Shown: positions 1 through 11,315, numbered from the stretch's first letter. The stretch: DNA of 64,000 nucleotides from Prochilodus magdalenae (GCA_024036415.1 JAMWET010005007.1:1235001-1299000), one strand, 5' to 3'. Numbers and translations are program-made. The notes: a model not told the origin generated them from the sequence alone.

Positions 1-420
1 TGAACATTAAATAATAATGTGTCTGCAAGTCGAAGGTGTGTTCAGTTAGCAGAGAGCACATTTCTATAATTTATACGCCAGCTGTTTCAGTGCTTTCGAG
101 TCCATTTGCCTCCCTGCCTGCATTTAATGAAATCTTGTTACTGGAGAATTGACTGGGCCTGAATTGAGATTTTAATCCCATTGACGTTCCGCCATGGAAA
201 TGCACACTGGTGGGAACTTTTAATGGAGGGACCCTGTAATCAGAAGACACTTGTATTCAGCTCCCCTACAATAATGAATCTCATCAAAAGCTGCAGCCGG
301 GGCTGCATGCGACCGGCTCAAATTTCAAGGTTTTTGACCATCCCCATTTAAGGCATTCCTTGGGGAGAGTGTGATTACTCAAGTTTAGCAGTTTATTGCC
401 TCATCTTTCAATAGCCAGTG
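1..420. other. candidate conserved non-coding block (unverified)
   Basis: This stretch is repeat-free and of balanced composition. It has TAAT-type homeodomain cores, a CCATTTAAGG-like run and many non-degenerate words, and no open frame of note. The texture resembles enhancers in fish gene deserts. I have no alignment, so function is inference only. Confidence 0.25.
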
Positions 421-699
421 AAGCACAAAATTCTCATCTAGGTTGCTCCCTTTCCCCCTCCTCTCTCTTACTTGAAGAACAGGCCGATAGAGTGGAGAAC
501 AGCTGGTGATATCCTCGAGAAGCACTGAAAGGGACATTAATGGGATGAACATGATTTTCATCCGCCCGTTCGCTTATGAGATTATTGCTATTATGATCAC
601 CGTTGTCATTAGCAGCACAGTGTGCTGTATGTGCTGCAGTGTTTGTTGGTTGTGGTAGCAAGTGGGAGCAGCTAAAATATGGCTGGGTTTATGGTGAAC

Positions 700-800
700 A
701 TTACACGGGCTAGTTCTACACTCATAAAAGGTTCTTAAGTTATGTTGCTCACACTAACGCATTTATCAAAAAGGTCCCTTAAAGAACCATCCTTTGGAAG
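700..800. repeat. GGTTCTT-type dispersed repeat fragment
   Basis: It contains AAAGGTTCTTAAG near the left and TTAAAGAACCATCCTTT near the right, so the core word occurs on both strands. The same word pair recurs many times at 17.2-18.3 kb. It looks like a short copy of a teleost dispersed repeat built from GGTTCTTT/AAAGAACC. Confidence 0.4.
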
Positions 801-817
801 GGTAAAAGCTAGAATTT

Positions 818-953
818 GCCTCCTTTGAGATACAACAAGCTAGATACCTCTGCTTGGACTACTGCAGTTTGACATCTTGACCTGCTTGAAGGAAAACAAG
901 TGCCAGTATTGGCTAGCACTGTGCAGAGAGAAGGAGTCCGTATTACCCACCCA
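818..953 (+). repeat. SINE-like dispersed repeat, fragment (copy 1)
   Basis: It begins with TGCCTCCTTTGAGATAC and ends with TACCCACCCAAAGAGAG. These words recur in the same order at 11,520-11,790 (CTTCCTCCAAG..., GGCTAGCACTATGC, CTACCCACCCAGAGAGAG). I recall similar repeats from otophysan fish genomes, but the exact family is not established here. Confidence 0.45.
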
Positions 954-1020
954 AAGAGAGTGCTGGGTGCTGGTATGCTGGTCAACCAATATGACCATGC
1001 TGGGTAACCAGTGTAAACCA
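954..1020 (+). repeat. CCAGCA/TGCTGG repeat (copy 1)
   Basis: A cluster of TGCTGG and its complement includes TATGCTGGTCAACCA and CCATGCTGGGTAACCAG. The same ordered words occur at 61,225-61,275, so the two are copies of one dispersed repeat. Confidence 0.5.
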
Positions 1021-2510
1021 TCTTAAATTAGCATGCGTTGCTTGCTAGTCTATGTTTTTCTTTTAGCATGGTATTGCAGTTACTGCATACATATGGATCA
1101 CAAAAAAATGACATGGCACATTGTTGTCACACTTGATGTGGCAACACATCAGTGTCACAAACGATTGATTGCTAATAAATTTGTATGAAAAATGCAGCCA
1201 TACTTGCCATAGGGGATAAATATGCAGAGAGCAAGTTGCATTGTTTGGGTATAGGGAGAACCGGCTCTGTGTTCACCTGCTCTTGGCTCAAAACACCCAC
1301 TAGCGACCAGTGAAACACTGCCCAAATTTTACTTTCCCAATTCATCATCAGCATCATGATGGGGTTGCACTTCTGAAATGTTGAGAAATTTTCTTGAGGT
1401 AATGTTGCTTTGGTCTCATTTTTGGTTCTATTTTTCATCTTTATTCTTATTAGAAGTGTTAGTTGTTGCTGCAAAGAGAAAGAGAAAAAGGAGTGTTTGT
1501 TTTGTTGTGCTGCAGAGCCGTCCAATGCTACGGCTCTCAGTAATAGGATTGCAAGTAGAATGTAAAGTAAAAAAAAGGATAATGAGAACAGTTTAACCTT
1601 CCATCTCTGTCCTATTTCAGCACTGGCTAATCCATCTGAATGATAGTGCGCTAGTGTTCTGTATAGCGTGCAAGCTATAGAGTTTTTGCGACACGCTGAC
1701 CACAATATCACCCCATATTCCTCGTCATATCTTCACAAGTGAAGCACAGCTGAGGAGATGAGACAGAAAGGAAAAATAGCTGATCTGCAATGTTGTGCCA
1801 CTGTTTTATCCAATTGAAATGGGTTTTATGAGCCAGACAGGTATCGGGGAATCAATTTGAATCTGAAATGGGTACAGGACCCTCCATTACATTCTGCCAT
1901 ATTCTGTCAGGATTGAAGGTGTCATGAGCTACCATAGAGAAATGTTTACCTTATCTCTCTTATTTTGGCATTTTTCTATGAACACATGTAGTTTATATAT
2001 AAATATATATCAGGTGTTGCTGATTGATTGGGGGTCAATGAATTTAACCTAAACAAAACCTTGTGTAAACAGATCCAATGCATGTGTGTGTGGTGAGTAT
2101 GACCTCTGAAATTAAACTAGGAGCTTGTCTCAAGAGACCAGTAAAAGTGTACAGTGGTATAACTCCAGTGGCACCCCCTCTCCTCCCCTGGCAGTAATGT
2201 GGTTAAGCCTACACCTCCTGGTTACCAAGCACCTCCGTATTTGCCTGGACAGTGATGTTTATTCACATACTGGGCGGCAGGAAGTGCAATATTGCTGCAA
2301 TCACAAATAGTGATAACAAATAGTGGTGTCTCACAAATTGTATGTTTGTGGGAGATAGAGAAAATTGAGCTGAAATTATGGAAAATTATGGAAAATTATG
2401 TCCTTAATTTTTTTTTTTATTAGAAGAGGTTAATAATGTATGGAAACAGTGACTGTCCAGTCCATACCATCCATATATGGAAACTAAGCTGGCAAAAAAG
2501 CCAAGAACTA
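1021..2510. other. no gene recognised
   Basis: AT-rich sequence with no supported gene. A 179-codon open frame on the minus strand (1172-1711) has low-complexity hydrophobic and lysine/asparagine-rich content and no family resemblance. A short tandem of GGAAAATTAT units lies at about 2374-2400, and a (TA)n run at 2509-2530 abuts transposon A. Confidence 0.5.
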
Positions 2511-2530
2511 TATATATATACATATATATA

Positions 2531-2737
2531 CAGTGGGGAAAATAAGTATTTAGTCAGTCACCAATTGTGCAAGTTGTCCCACTTAAAAAGATGAGAGAGG
2601 CCTGTAATTGACATCATAGGTAGACCTCAACTATGAGAGACAAAATGTGGAAAAAAATTGAGAAAGTCATTTTGTCTGATTTTTAAAGAATTTATTTGCA
2701 AATAATGGTGGAAAATAAGTATTTGGTCAATAACAAA
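2531..2737 (+). repeat. left terminal inverted repeat of transposon A
   Basis: 207 bp matching the reverse complement of 3920-4126 at every base I compared. Outer direct repeat at 2538-2556, inner direct repeat at 2711-2729 (18 of 19 bases alike). These are the probable transposase-binding sites. Confidence 0.9.
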
Positions 2738-2895
2738 CAAGCAAGATTTCTGGCTGTCACAGACCTGTAACTTCTTTTTTAAGAGGCTCCTCTTTCCCCC
2801 ACTCATTACCTGTATTAATGGCACCTGTTTGAAGTCGTTAACAGTATAAAAGACACCTGCCTACAACCTCAAACACTCACACTCCAAACTCCACT

Positions 2896-3911
2896 ATGGT
2901 GAAGACGAAAGAGCTGTCGGAGGACACCAGAAACCGAATTGTAGACCTGCACCAGGCTGGGAAGACTGAATCTGCAATAGGCAAGCAGCTTGATGTGAAG
3001 AAATCTACTGTGGGAGCAATAATCAGAAAATGGAAGACCTACAAGACCACTACTATCGATCTGGGGCTCCACGCAAGATCTCAGCCCGTGGGGTCAAAAT
3101 GATCACAAGAACGGTAAGGAAAAATCCCAGAACCACAAGGGGGGATCTAGTGAATGACCTGCAGGAAGCTGGGACCAACGTTACAAAGGCTACCATCAGC
3201 AACACACTACGACGCCAGGGACTCAGATCTTGCAGTGCCAGACGTGTCCCCCTGCTTAAGCCAGTCCATATCCAGGCACGTCTGAAGTTTGCTAGAGAGC
3301 ATTTGGATGTTCCAGAAGAGTATTGGGAGAATGTCATATGGTCAGATGAAACCAAAGTAGAACTATTTGGTAAAAACACAACTCGTCGTGTTTGGAGGAA
3401 AGTGAATGCGGAGTTGCATCCAAAGAACACCATACCAACTGTGAAGCATGGGGGTGGCAACATCATGCTTTGGGGCTGTTTCTCTGCAAAGGGACCAGGA
3501 CGACTGGTCCGTGTACATGAAAGAATGAATGGGGCCATGTATTGTGAGATTTTGGGTGCAAACCTCCTTCCATCAGCAAGGGCAATGAAGATGAAACGTG
3601 GCTGGGTCTTTCAGCATGACAATGATCCCAAGCACACTGCCAGGGCAACAAAGGAGTGGCTTCGTAAGAAACATTTCAAAGTCCTGGAGTGGCCTAGCCA
3701 GTCTCCCGATCTCAACCCCATCGAAAACCTTTGGAGGGAGTTGAAAGTCCGTGTTGCCCGCCGACAGCCCCAAAACATCACTGCTCTAGAGGAGATCTGC
3801 ATGGAGGAATGGGCCAACATACCAGCAACAGTGTGTGCCAACCTTGTGAAGACTTACAGAAAACGTTTGACCTCTGTCATTGCCAACAAAGGATATACAA
3901 CAAAGTATTGA
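2896..3911 (+). pseudogene. Tc1-like transposase of element A, single frame break
   Basis: This is a DD34E transposase for cut-and-paste transposition into TA, acting in the nucleus. The start is ATG at 2896 ([12 protein letters not shown]...), whose frame encodes the first helix-turn-helix and runs to about codon 52 (RKWKTYKTT). Homology then moves to another frame that opens at 3030 and is homologous from about 3060 ([11 protein letters not shown]) to the stop at 3909-3911. The break lies between 3052 and 3060 and looks like a small deletion in the linker between the two DNA-binding helices. The downstream frame keeps the second HTH and a full catalytic core: WSDET (Asp codon 106 of that frame), [10 protein letters not shown] (Asp 197) and DLNPIENLW (Glu 232). 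The 34 residues between the last two match DD34E. The catalytic half is intact, but no single frame covers the whole protein. Frames antisense to it are shadows. Confidence 0.92.
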
Positions 3912-3919
3912 GATGAACT

Positions 3920-4126
3920 TTTGTTATTGACCAAATACTTATTTTCCACCATTATTTGCAAATAAATTCTTTAAAAATCAGACAAAATGACTTTCTCAAT
4001 TTTTTTCCACATTTTGTCTCTCATAGTTGAGGTCTACCTATGATGTCAATTACAGGCCTCTCTCATCTTTTTAAGTGGGACAACTTGCACAATTGGTGAC
4101 TGACTAAATACTTATTTTCCCCACTG
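3920..4126 (-). repeat. right terminal inverted repeat of transposon A
   Basis: Inverse copy of 2531-2737, with no mismatch seen by eye. It starts nine bases after the transposase stop codon, leaving almost no 3' spacer. Confidence 0.9.
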
Positions 4127-4269
4127 TATATATTCTTATATAGTGCTATTCATAGCCTACAGCAGTGCTATGCTGAAGTTATAAAGAGTGTTGCAGCCTG
4201 AACTGCTAATTCAATAAAGCACAATAAACGATAAAGGTGGTCACTCAGAACAGAGCTAATTTCCATGTA

Positions 4270-4720
4270 TCAGACCTAAAGAAGCAATATGTAAGATGAT
4301 GCAATCTTTTGAATTCATACTCCACATAATCCATCCAGCTATCTTTCACTCATGCCCTCTTTACATACTGATCTAAAGAAACTGTTGCAAGTTCAGCATC
4401 GAACTTCATCCCTTTACCTTCCTAGAGAATCTCCAGTGGTGACAATCAATGCCTATGTTAACTCTTGTTTTGCTGCTGTCTTTGTAGCTTGTTTCTTTGC
4501 TTTAAACTGTGTTTTCTTGCAGAGAACAGGCAGTGCTTTGTTTTTATCTGTTAATGTGTGTACTGGAGACTCAATGCTCTTGTGACTCACTATTGCCTTT
4601 TCAAGTACAAAGTGATATTACAGACGGGACAGGTTAGGGCTAGTTGGTTGGCATACTGAAGTCAACAGATATCGCTACAACCCGATGCATAGGTGCTACT
4701 GCTTATTTAAAGGTATAATA
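4270..4720 (+). repeat. unnamed dispersed repeat (copy 1)
   Basis: It shares ordered words with 42,990-43,460 on the same strand: CTCCAGTGGTGACAATCAATG against CTTCAGTGGTAAAAAGCATTG, then GTGACTCACTATTGCC with AAAGTG, then GGCATACTGAAGT-like words. Decayed and without an open frame. Its class is unknown. Confidence 0.4.
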
Positions 4721-5230
4721 ACAATAATGGCCAGTTTAATTCTAGAGGATAAAGAAATTATTAAAAAAAGGAATGCATAAATGAATTATGAATGTATTTA
4801 TTATTAAAAACCACATGGATATTATAAGTCATTATATAATTATTATTATAAGTCATATTATAAGTCGAGTTATTTAAAATTTAATTTAATACTAGATACT
4901 AAATGTTAAAATCCATTCATTTAAAACTTAATATATTTGTGATGTACACATCGCATCCAATAGTTTCTATTTAAAGCCACTGTTAAGTTTTTTCTATATT
5001 GTCTATATTAATCTACGATCAAACTCTCTAAATAACTTGCATTTGCATTTCGACTGGAATGCTAGTGGCATTCCTTAAACAAAAGTCTCCAAATGCATTA
5101 TCAATCCTATGTAAAGGTTACCTTCTTAAGGCTAACTTGTAATCCTAATGACGTAATAAAGTTATTGAAGGTAAACTTAGGATCATTTCTATTACTCCCT
5201 TCATTATGAAACAAATCAACAACAACAGCA
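4721..5230. other. AT-rich sequence, no gene
   Basis: Very AT-rich, with a short tandem of ATTATAAGTCAT-like units at about 4815-4870. Nothing else recognised. Confidence 0.5.
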
Positions 5231-6420
5231 ACAAGGTTCTTATAATACAGTTCCAAAGATATACAACATGCAATGATACTCTTGGTACTTCACCTGTATG
5301 TCTACGGGCTCCTCTATTATTGGAGGACATGGGGACTCAGGGCCTCTGACTGGAGCCGGACTCTTCCAGCGCCCTGTCCTCCTGGAGCTTTGCTGAAGAT
5401 CGATCACGGCAGGGCCACTCCCCACGGGACTCTCAGTAACAGGCACTGATTGCTTTCCGCGGTAGAGGCTGTTAAGTGGGAGCCTAGTGATGGGCTCCTG
5501 GACAACACTTAACGATCAATCAGGGAGAGGCAGGCCTATTTCCCCACTGCATACACAACCCTTCCTACACACCATACACGCAAACAATCGTTCAGGTGGA
5601 CACACGCAACCCTCAAGAATCATCAGGAAAAGCACCCCGATCTGGAGCTGAGTGCATAGTGAGAGGTGCTTCAGCGTTGGGGGATTTGTGAGTAATTGTG
5701 TTATTCTCACGCAGTTTGGCAATTGGGTACGTTCATGGTCATTATTTATAATGGGCAGAGATGTGAAAGTTGATATTTTGCTTTGAATGGCTTTCGAGAG
5801 CATGACCTTCAAACGGTCAGTTGGCATGTGATGAGGAGAGCTTGTCTTTGAGATTGGCAGGCGTTTCTGATGTCTCCCTTCACCCATTTATATGTGCATC
5901 GCAAACAAAGCCCCATAATCAAAAATAAAAAGCAAGGCTGCATGTTTATCTGATCTGTCCAATTATTTCTAAAAGTAGCATTAAAACAAGACCCACCTCG
6001 CAACCACAAACTTTTGAAGAACAAAGTCCATTTGCCTGTTTTGCAAGCCCATACTTAGCTACTATGCAGCAGGGATGAACAGTACTCAAAGCTAATGCAG
6101 TACATCCGTGCCGAAGGCAGCGGCCGACTGCAAGCCTTGTTTAAGAGCTACTATGTTTGGCCTGGTAAAATGGACGAACTGCATCCTGGCCCGCTTTGAG
6201 AAGGCTACTTGAAGTTTGCCCATTGATTAAGGATTCCATTGACTTAATGAACCTTCTGCCTTCCATCAGACAAGCAGCCAATATATGTTCTAATCTCTCA
6301 AACAGATGTCTGGCCCTGGCTCGCTTTAAATGAATTGATCTACTCATCTTCCCACAAATGGGAAAATGGGCGAGTATTGATATGACTCTTAGCTTGGTGA
6401 TGGATCGAGAGTGGTGTTAA
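5230..6420. other. candidate conserved non-coding block (unverified)
   Basis: Balanced, repeat-poor sequence follows the AT-rich stretch. The part at about 5880-6370 is densely non-degenerate (for example GCCCATTGATTAAGGATT and CGCTTTAAATGAATTGATC). Open frames here (5516-5887 minus, 6141-6347 minus) show no domain and are probably chance. Regulatory function is inference. Confidence 0.27.
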
Positions 6421-6990
6421 AACATGATCCATTGACCAAGAAGGGATCACAGGAAAGTACCTCATGAGAGCTTGTCCAGCAATTGCCTTCCTCTCAATTT
6501 GATGCAAGCCTTTTTTATACTGGAGTGAGCTGGATAGATGGCAAATATTGTTAAATGCTCAAAAGATATATGTATAAGAATATATTTTACAAAGAGAAAG
6601 GTATCAATATATGCTTGTACAAGAGCGTGTTCTGCACAGACTGGAATTAACAGAGCTTTCAGAGAGAAAAGATACATCTGTATCAAGGCTGTGTCTGGAA
6701 TTAGCTTGCATCTGTTGGAAATAAAGGTGCTAACAAAGGAACCCCCATTATTTCTTGTCTTTAAGGACACAATTGAGATCCTTCCCTTCTATTGATTCTA
6801 GGCTTTGCTGTGAGGGCCGTGCAGACAACATCTCATACAAAAGGTCTTGTTTGAAGAACTGACCTATGATAAATATTTGTCCAATTGTGATGCCTCCTTG
6901 GGGACTAGAGGATGCCTTATTCCCATAAGCTCTCTCTTAGTCCCACTGATGATGAGAATAGATGACGTCCATTGGCTTGCTACTAGCTAC
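6421..6990. other. no gene recognised
   Basis: Unique-looking sequence. Two overlapping opposite-strand frames near 6462-6795 lack any recognisable motif. Confidence 0.45.
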
Positions 6991-6993
6991 ATA

Positions 6994-7194
6994 CAGTGAG
7001 GAAAATAAGTATTTGAACACCCTGCAACTATGCAAGTTCTCCCACTTAGAAATCATAGAGGGGTCTGAAATTTTCATCTTAGGTGCATGTCCACTGTGAC
7101 GGACATAATCTAAAAAAAAACTGGAAATCACAATGTATGATTTTTTTATAATTTATTTGTGTGTACCTGCTGCAAATAAGTATTTGTACACCTG
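6994..7194 (+). repeat. left terminal inverted repeat of transposon B
   Basis: It pairs with 8338-8558. Outer direct repeat at about 7001-7020, inner one at about 7172-7192. Confidence 0.8.
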
Positions 7195-7354
7195 CCAATC
7201 AGCAAAAATTCTGGCCCTCAAAGACCTGTTAGTCCGCCTCTAAAAACTCCTCAACTCCACTTATTATTGTAAATTAGAAGCCCCTGTTTGAGGTCGTCAG
7301 CAGCATAAAGACACCTGTCCACCCCACACAATCAGTAAGACTCCAACTACTAAC

Positions 7355-8318
7355 ATGGCTAAGACCAAAGAGACACAAAATTGTTGACCTCCACAAGGCT
7401 GGAAAGGACTACGGGGCAATTGCCAAACAGCTTGGTGAAAAAAGATCAACTGTTGGAGCAATTATTAGAAAATGGAAGAAGCTAAACATGACTGTCAATC
7501 TCCCTCGGACTGGGGCTCCACGCAAGATCTCACCTCGTGGTGTATCAATGATCCTAAGAAAGGTGAGGAATCAGCCCAGAACTACACGGGAGGGGCTGGT
7601 CAATGACATGAAGAGAGCTGGCACCACTGTTTCCAAGGTTACTGTGGGTAATACACTAAGACGTCATAGTTTAAAGTCATGCATGGCACGGAAGGTTCCC
7701 CCTTAAATCAGCACACGTCCAGGCCCGTCTTAAGTTTGCCCATGACCATTTGGATGATCCAGAGGAGTCATGGGAGAAAGTTCTGTGGTCAGATGGTCTT
7801 AATTCCACTCGCCGTGTTTGGAGGACGAAGAATGATGAGCACCATCCCAAAAACACCATCCCTGCTGTGAAGCATTGGGGTGGAAGCATCATGCTTTGGG
7901 GGTGTTTTTCTGCACATGGGAGAGGACAACTGCACTGTATTAAGGAGAGGATGACCAGGGCCATGTATTGTGAGATTTCGGGGAACAACCTCCTTTCCTC
8001 AGTTAGAGCATTGAAGATGGGTCGTGGCTGGGTCTTCCAGCATGACAATGACCCAAAGCACACAGCCAGGATAACCAAGGAGTGGCTCCGTAAGAAGCAT
8101 ATCCAGGTTCTGGAGTGGCCTAGCCAGTCTTCAGACCTAAACCCTATAGAAAATCTATGGAGGGAGCTCAAACTCTGTGTTTCTCAGCGACAGCCCAGAA
8201 ACCTGGCAGATCTGGAGAAGATCTGTGTGGAGGAATGGGCCAAAATCCTGCTGCAGTGTATGCAAACCTGGTGAAAAACTACAGGACCTCTGTAATTGCA
8301 AACAAAGGCTACTTTTAA
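7355..8318 (+). pseudogene. Tc1-like transposase of element B, multiply broken
   Basis: A remnant of a DD34E transposase. ATG at 7355 opens MAKTKE, followed by a short deletion before KIVDLHKAG. The HTH and linker region is readable ([11 protein letters not shown] at about 7509-7541) up to a stop at 7704-7706, where the frame is lost after ARKVPP. The catalytic part resumes in the frame opening at 7750: LWSD is present, but the usual ET.IELFG block after the first Asp is missing. [10 protein letters not shown] (Asp codon 99 of that frame) and DLNPIENLW (Glu 134) are kept with the right DD34E spacing. A further frame loss leads to a stop at 8272-8274. The Arg/Lys-rich step before the terminal TSVIANKGY is deleted. 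At least four lesions make it nonfunctional. Confidence 0.9.
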
Positions 8319-8337
8319 TTATTAACATTGATTTTCA

Positions 8338-8558
8338 CAGGTGTTCACATACTTATTTGCAGCAGTAACACACAAATAAATTATTAAAAAATCATACATT
8401 ATGATTTCCGGATTTTCTTTTTTAGATTATGTATTTCACAGTGGACATCTAAGATGTCCTAAGATGCACCTAAGATGAAAATTTCAGACCCCTCCATGAT
8501 TTCTAAGTGGGACAACTTGCAAAATCGCGGGGTGTTCAAATACTTATTTTCCTCACTG
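8338..8558 (-). repeat. right terminal inverted repeat of transposon B
   Basis: Inverse relative of 6994-7194. It carries a duplicated CATCTTAG-like stretch, so it is about 20 bp longer than the left copy. Confidence 0.8.
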
Positions 8559-8579
8559 TAAAAGTAGTAGTGCAGGCAA

Positions 8580-9041
8580 GGCAATCACAATGAGACCCAT
8601 AGATGGGGTAAGCCTGTGGTGACCAGGCCCCAAACTGTCTTTATTAGACAGGCTTACATTAATAAGAACTCAATCAATAACTCATTGTTAGTTAATATAC
8701 CTTCACATGACAGTGGTGCACCTTTAACAAATTGTGTTATAAAATTCTCTAGTAGGGGAAAAGTTAATATAGGCTTATACCTGACACATTAGACACTAAC
8801 GCACATCCTCCCTTAGTTGTTTTGGACAACCTCAATCAGATATGTGGATAGATTTGTGGTACAGTAACTGATTGTGTCATCACCCAGTGAGATTTAACAC
8901 TGGAATGAACACTGAGCAGGAGATTTAACAGTTATTACTTGTTTTATACTAATATTAAAAACAATAATAGGCTATTTTGGCGCTCTGGCCCCGGCACATG
9001 ATCCTGCTTGTGTTTTGGGAATAAGCAACCAGTTCTGAAAA

Positions 9042-9072
<31 letters not shown>

Positions 9073-9400
9073 AATTAATTACAATTATTGAAATTTTAGC
9101 AAATCTGTGGATGCTGCAGACATCCCAGCACCTTCACTATCCGCATCTCTGCTCATTAGACTTTCTGAATTAATGATAAATGTTGTACTTGTGCCTCTCA
9201 TATAGTATGTCTCCAAGAAAACATTATTATTGCAGTACTTACTATAATTATGGGATTCATTTAAATCATATTTCGCCTATGTAGATTTTCCTGTGCTGAA
9301 GAAGCCCTAACACCAGCTGTGTAAGCTTTACATTTTATTTATTAATGTTTTATTAGGAGGCAACCTTTCTGAAACTGTTTCTAGAGAATAATTTTGCCTC
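8580..9400. other. no gene recognised
   Basis: AT-rich sequence with no supported gene. It holds an (AAAT)n microsatellite at about 9040-9074. Confidence 0.45.
9040..9074 (+). repeat. (AAAT)n microsatellite
   Basis: About eight tandem AAAT units. Confidence 0.95.
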
Positions 9401-9419
9401 TTGTCCGTCTTTCATAATT

Positions 9420-10010
9420 GTAATAAACCCAACTGGCTGTGTATTGTTCAGGCCTGTACAGCGATTAGCCAATCAAATGATGTTGACTACCAACCAGCAT
9501 GCAGAACTCCTCCCAGAGCCTATAGTGGATAGGAAAAGATCAGAAGCCACCACAAACTTTTGCTTCTGCTTCCTCCAGATCACTGTAAGAAGATAATTCC
9601 TTTTCTTTGCTGCTTTTGAACTGGAACGGCCCTTTTATTTGATGGGAATTGAAACAATCCCTTTTCCCCTCCTGATCTCCTTCTTTTTGGTTGTCAGAAA
9701 TGTTAATCTTTTCTGCGGCCTGCAATAATGAGCCAGCTTTATTGGTCAAAGGCCATAATCATTTGAGCTCTTATTTTATAAACTCATTTCTGCAGACTGA
9801 CACTGGGATGGAGGCGCGAATAATAATTCACAGCCACGTCCTCCCAGAAGATTGCATTGTAAATGTCAAAGCAGACAGGAAATTGTAATTAAAGAAAGGA
9901 AATTGCCTCAAAGAAGCACTTGATTTCAAAATGAGCTAAGCATGGAATTTTGTAAGCATTTAATTACAGCCCAATTTACTGAAACTGTTGGGTTTTTTTC
10001 TGTCCTCTTT
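9420..10010. other. candidate conserved non-coding element (unverified)
   Basis: The densest part is 9690-9950. It has GGTCAAAGGCCATAATCA (a GGTCA nuclear-receptor-like half site with an ATAATCA core), ATAAACTCATTTCTGCAG and GAAATTGTAATTAAAGAAAG. It is repeat-free and of even composition. It reads like a developmental enhancer, but only by texture. Confidence 0.33.
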
Positions 10011-10011
10011 T

Positions 10012-10013
<2 letters not shown>

Positions 10014-10061
<48 letters not shown>

Positions 10062-10062
10062 T
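10014..10062 (+). repeat. (TC)n microsatellite
   Basis: Interrupted CT tract of about 49 bp, followed by a short CA run. Confidence 0.95.
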
Positions 10063-11310
10063 TCCACACACACAGTCACACAGATGTATTGTAATTCTCT
10101 CCTTCGTTCCACAGCCATTCAGACTGAGCGGCTGAAAAGCGGAGGGGATCAGGGCAAAGCTTAATTCCCTCTGCTCTTGTTCACAACCACAGTGATTATT
10201 TCATAATATATTTTTCGTTATTGTTACACTTCATTCAAGTACTCAAGGTCTCCACTACGCAGGAGCAGAAGTGTGTGCAGGCCTAATGCCCACAACACTA
10301 TTCTTTATTTTTTAATGATTTTCAATATTTTTTGTTTTTAGTTTACAGTACCGTTCATTTTCACACAATGCACACTCATCAAGGTCTTCTCAGGAAATGT
10401 CTACTTGTCTCCAAATTAAGCATAATTGAAAGACACTTCACAGCTTTAATGCTAAATGCAAAATAGCAGAGTAAGATATTCAGTTTAGCACTCCCCCTAG
10501 GAGGACAATATTGATGTACTCAAAAGAAGATTCAGCTTGACATGGTCGCTTGGCTCACGTTCAAATTCTGGTTAACCTGCATTACGTTGTAATTTTACAT
10601 TGAATAGTCATTCGGTCACACTTTGTTTATTCCTTTGTAGTTTGTTTACAAATATACAGTGTTATTAAAAAGCAACAACAATGTTATATGTTTACACAGC
10701 GAACCAGTGATGGTGCAGTGGGCAACACTGGTTATTCAAAAGTATATCTTCTTCTTCTTCTTTTTGGTACACAGTTTTTGTCTGCTTGCTAGTTTTGCAG
10801 TTTTCGAAATATCAGCACTATGCTAACTTATGGTTTTCAAAAAATCGTCTACATTTTTTCCCATTAAGAATGAATGGGATGGACACCTATCTACTGTACT
10901 TCTGCTAGACCAACAGACACAGTTTCATATACCATACACTATTTCAGGACAGACCCCCAAGGGTAATTTAATGTTGGTCTGACCCACACTCGTCTGTCTT
11001 TTTCCCCCATCACTTCATCCCCCAGCCCCATTCATTTTCATCCCCGTTCAAACCCTATTGTTTCCTTTACCTGACAGCCACCAAACTGCATGTACTCACC
11101 TAGTACAGGAGCACAAACTCTAATGCATAGCTGCACTGACCGGCACTGCTCGTGAGCTGTTTATTCATCCTTCATTCCTTCCCCAGACTTCCATTCTAAG
11201 AACTTTTGGCTTTTTAGTACTGTACAATTATGTTGTTTGAGATTAAGTGAGGGTAAACATATTATCTGGAATACATACATATATACATGTCTGGAACTAA
11301 GCGAAAAAAT
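10063..11310. other. no gene recognised
   Basis: Unremarkable, with a short CTT run near 10,747. A stretch at about 10,830-10,930 reads like an old interspersed repeat (ATTAAGAATGAATGGGAT), but I cannot name it. Confidence 0.4.
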
Positions 11311-11312
11311 TC

Positions 11313-11315
<3 letters not shown>

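Larger units (their letters stand above)
2531..4126 (+). mobile_element. Tc1-like transposon A, nearly complete, IR/DR type
   Basis: The 1,596-bp element begins CAGTGGGGAAAATAAG and ends with its inverse complement. It is flanked on both sides by TA (2529-2530 and 4127-4128) inside a TA-rich run, the expected Tc1/mariner target duplication. The two 207-bp terminal inverted repeats look identical by eye. Each holds an outer and an inner copy of GAAAATAAGTATTTRGTCA, the paired transposase-binding layout of IR/DR elements such as Sleeping Beauty and Passport. The internal transposase has one frame break. Identical ends suggest a recent insertion. Element B is a more decayed relative with the same overall layout. 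Confidence 0.93.
6994..8558 (+). mobile_element. Tc1-like transposon B, full-length but decayed
   Basis: The 1,565-bp element begins CAGTGAGGAAAATAAG and ends CTTATTTTCCTCACTG. TA flanks both ends (6992-6993 and 8559-8560). The inverted repeats (about 6994-7194 and 8338-8558) are clearly related but differ by many substitutions and by an extra block in the right copy. Outer and inner direct repeats share the core AAATAAGTATTTG. The family is related to but distinct from element A. The broken transposase and diverged ends show it is older. Confidence 0.92.

Noticed and set aside
1172..1711. 179-codon minus-strand open frame
   Set aside because: It has low-complexity Lys/Asn/Thr and Leu-rich content, no domain, an overlapping plus frame, and no clear splice or promoter context.
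3030..3102. Programmed frameshift joining the two transposase A frames
   Set aside because: No slippery heptamer or downstream structure is evident at 3052-3060. The linker appears to have lost bases, and Tc1-like enzymes are not known to use recoding. A simple deletion explains it.
3053..3538. 161-codon minus frame antisense to transposase A
   Set aside because: A shadow of the conserved catalytic domain on the other strand. The sense frame carries the DDE motifs.
7677..8171. 164-codon minus frame antisense to transposase B
   Set aside because: A shadow frame. The sense strand shows the transposase motifs.
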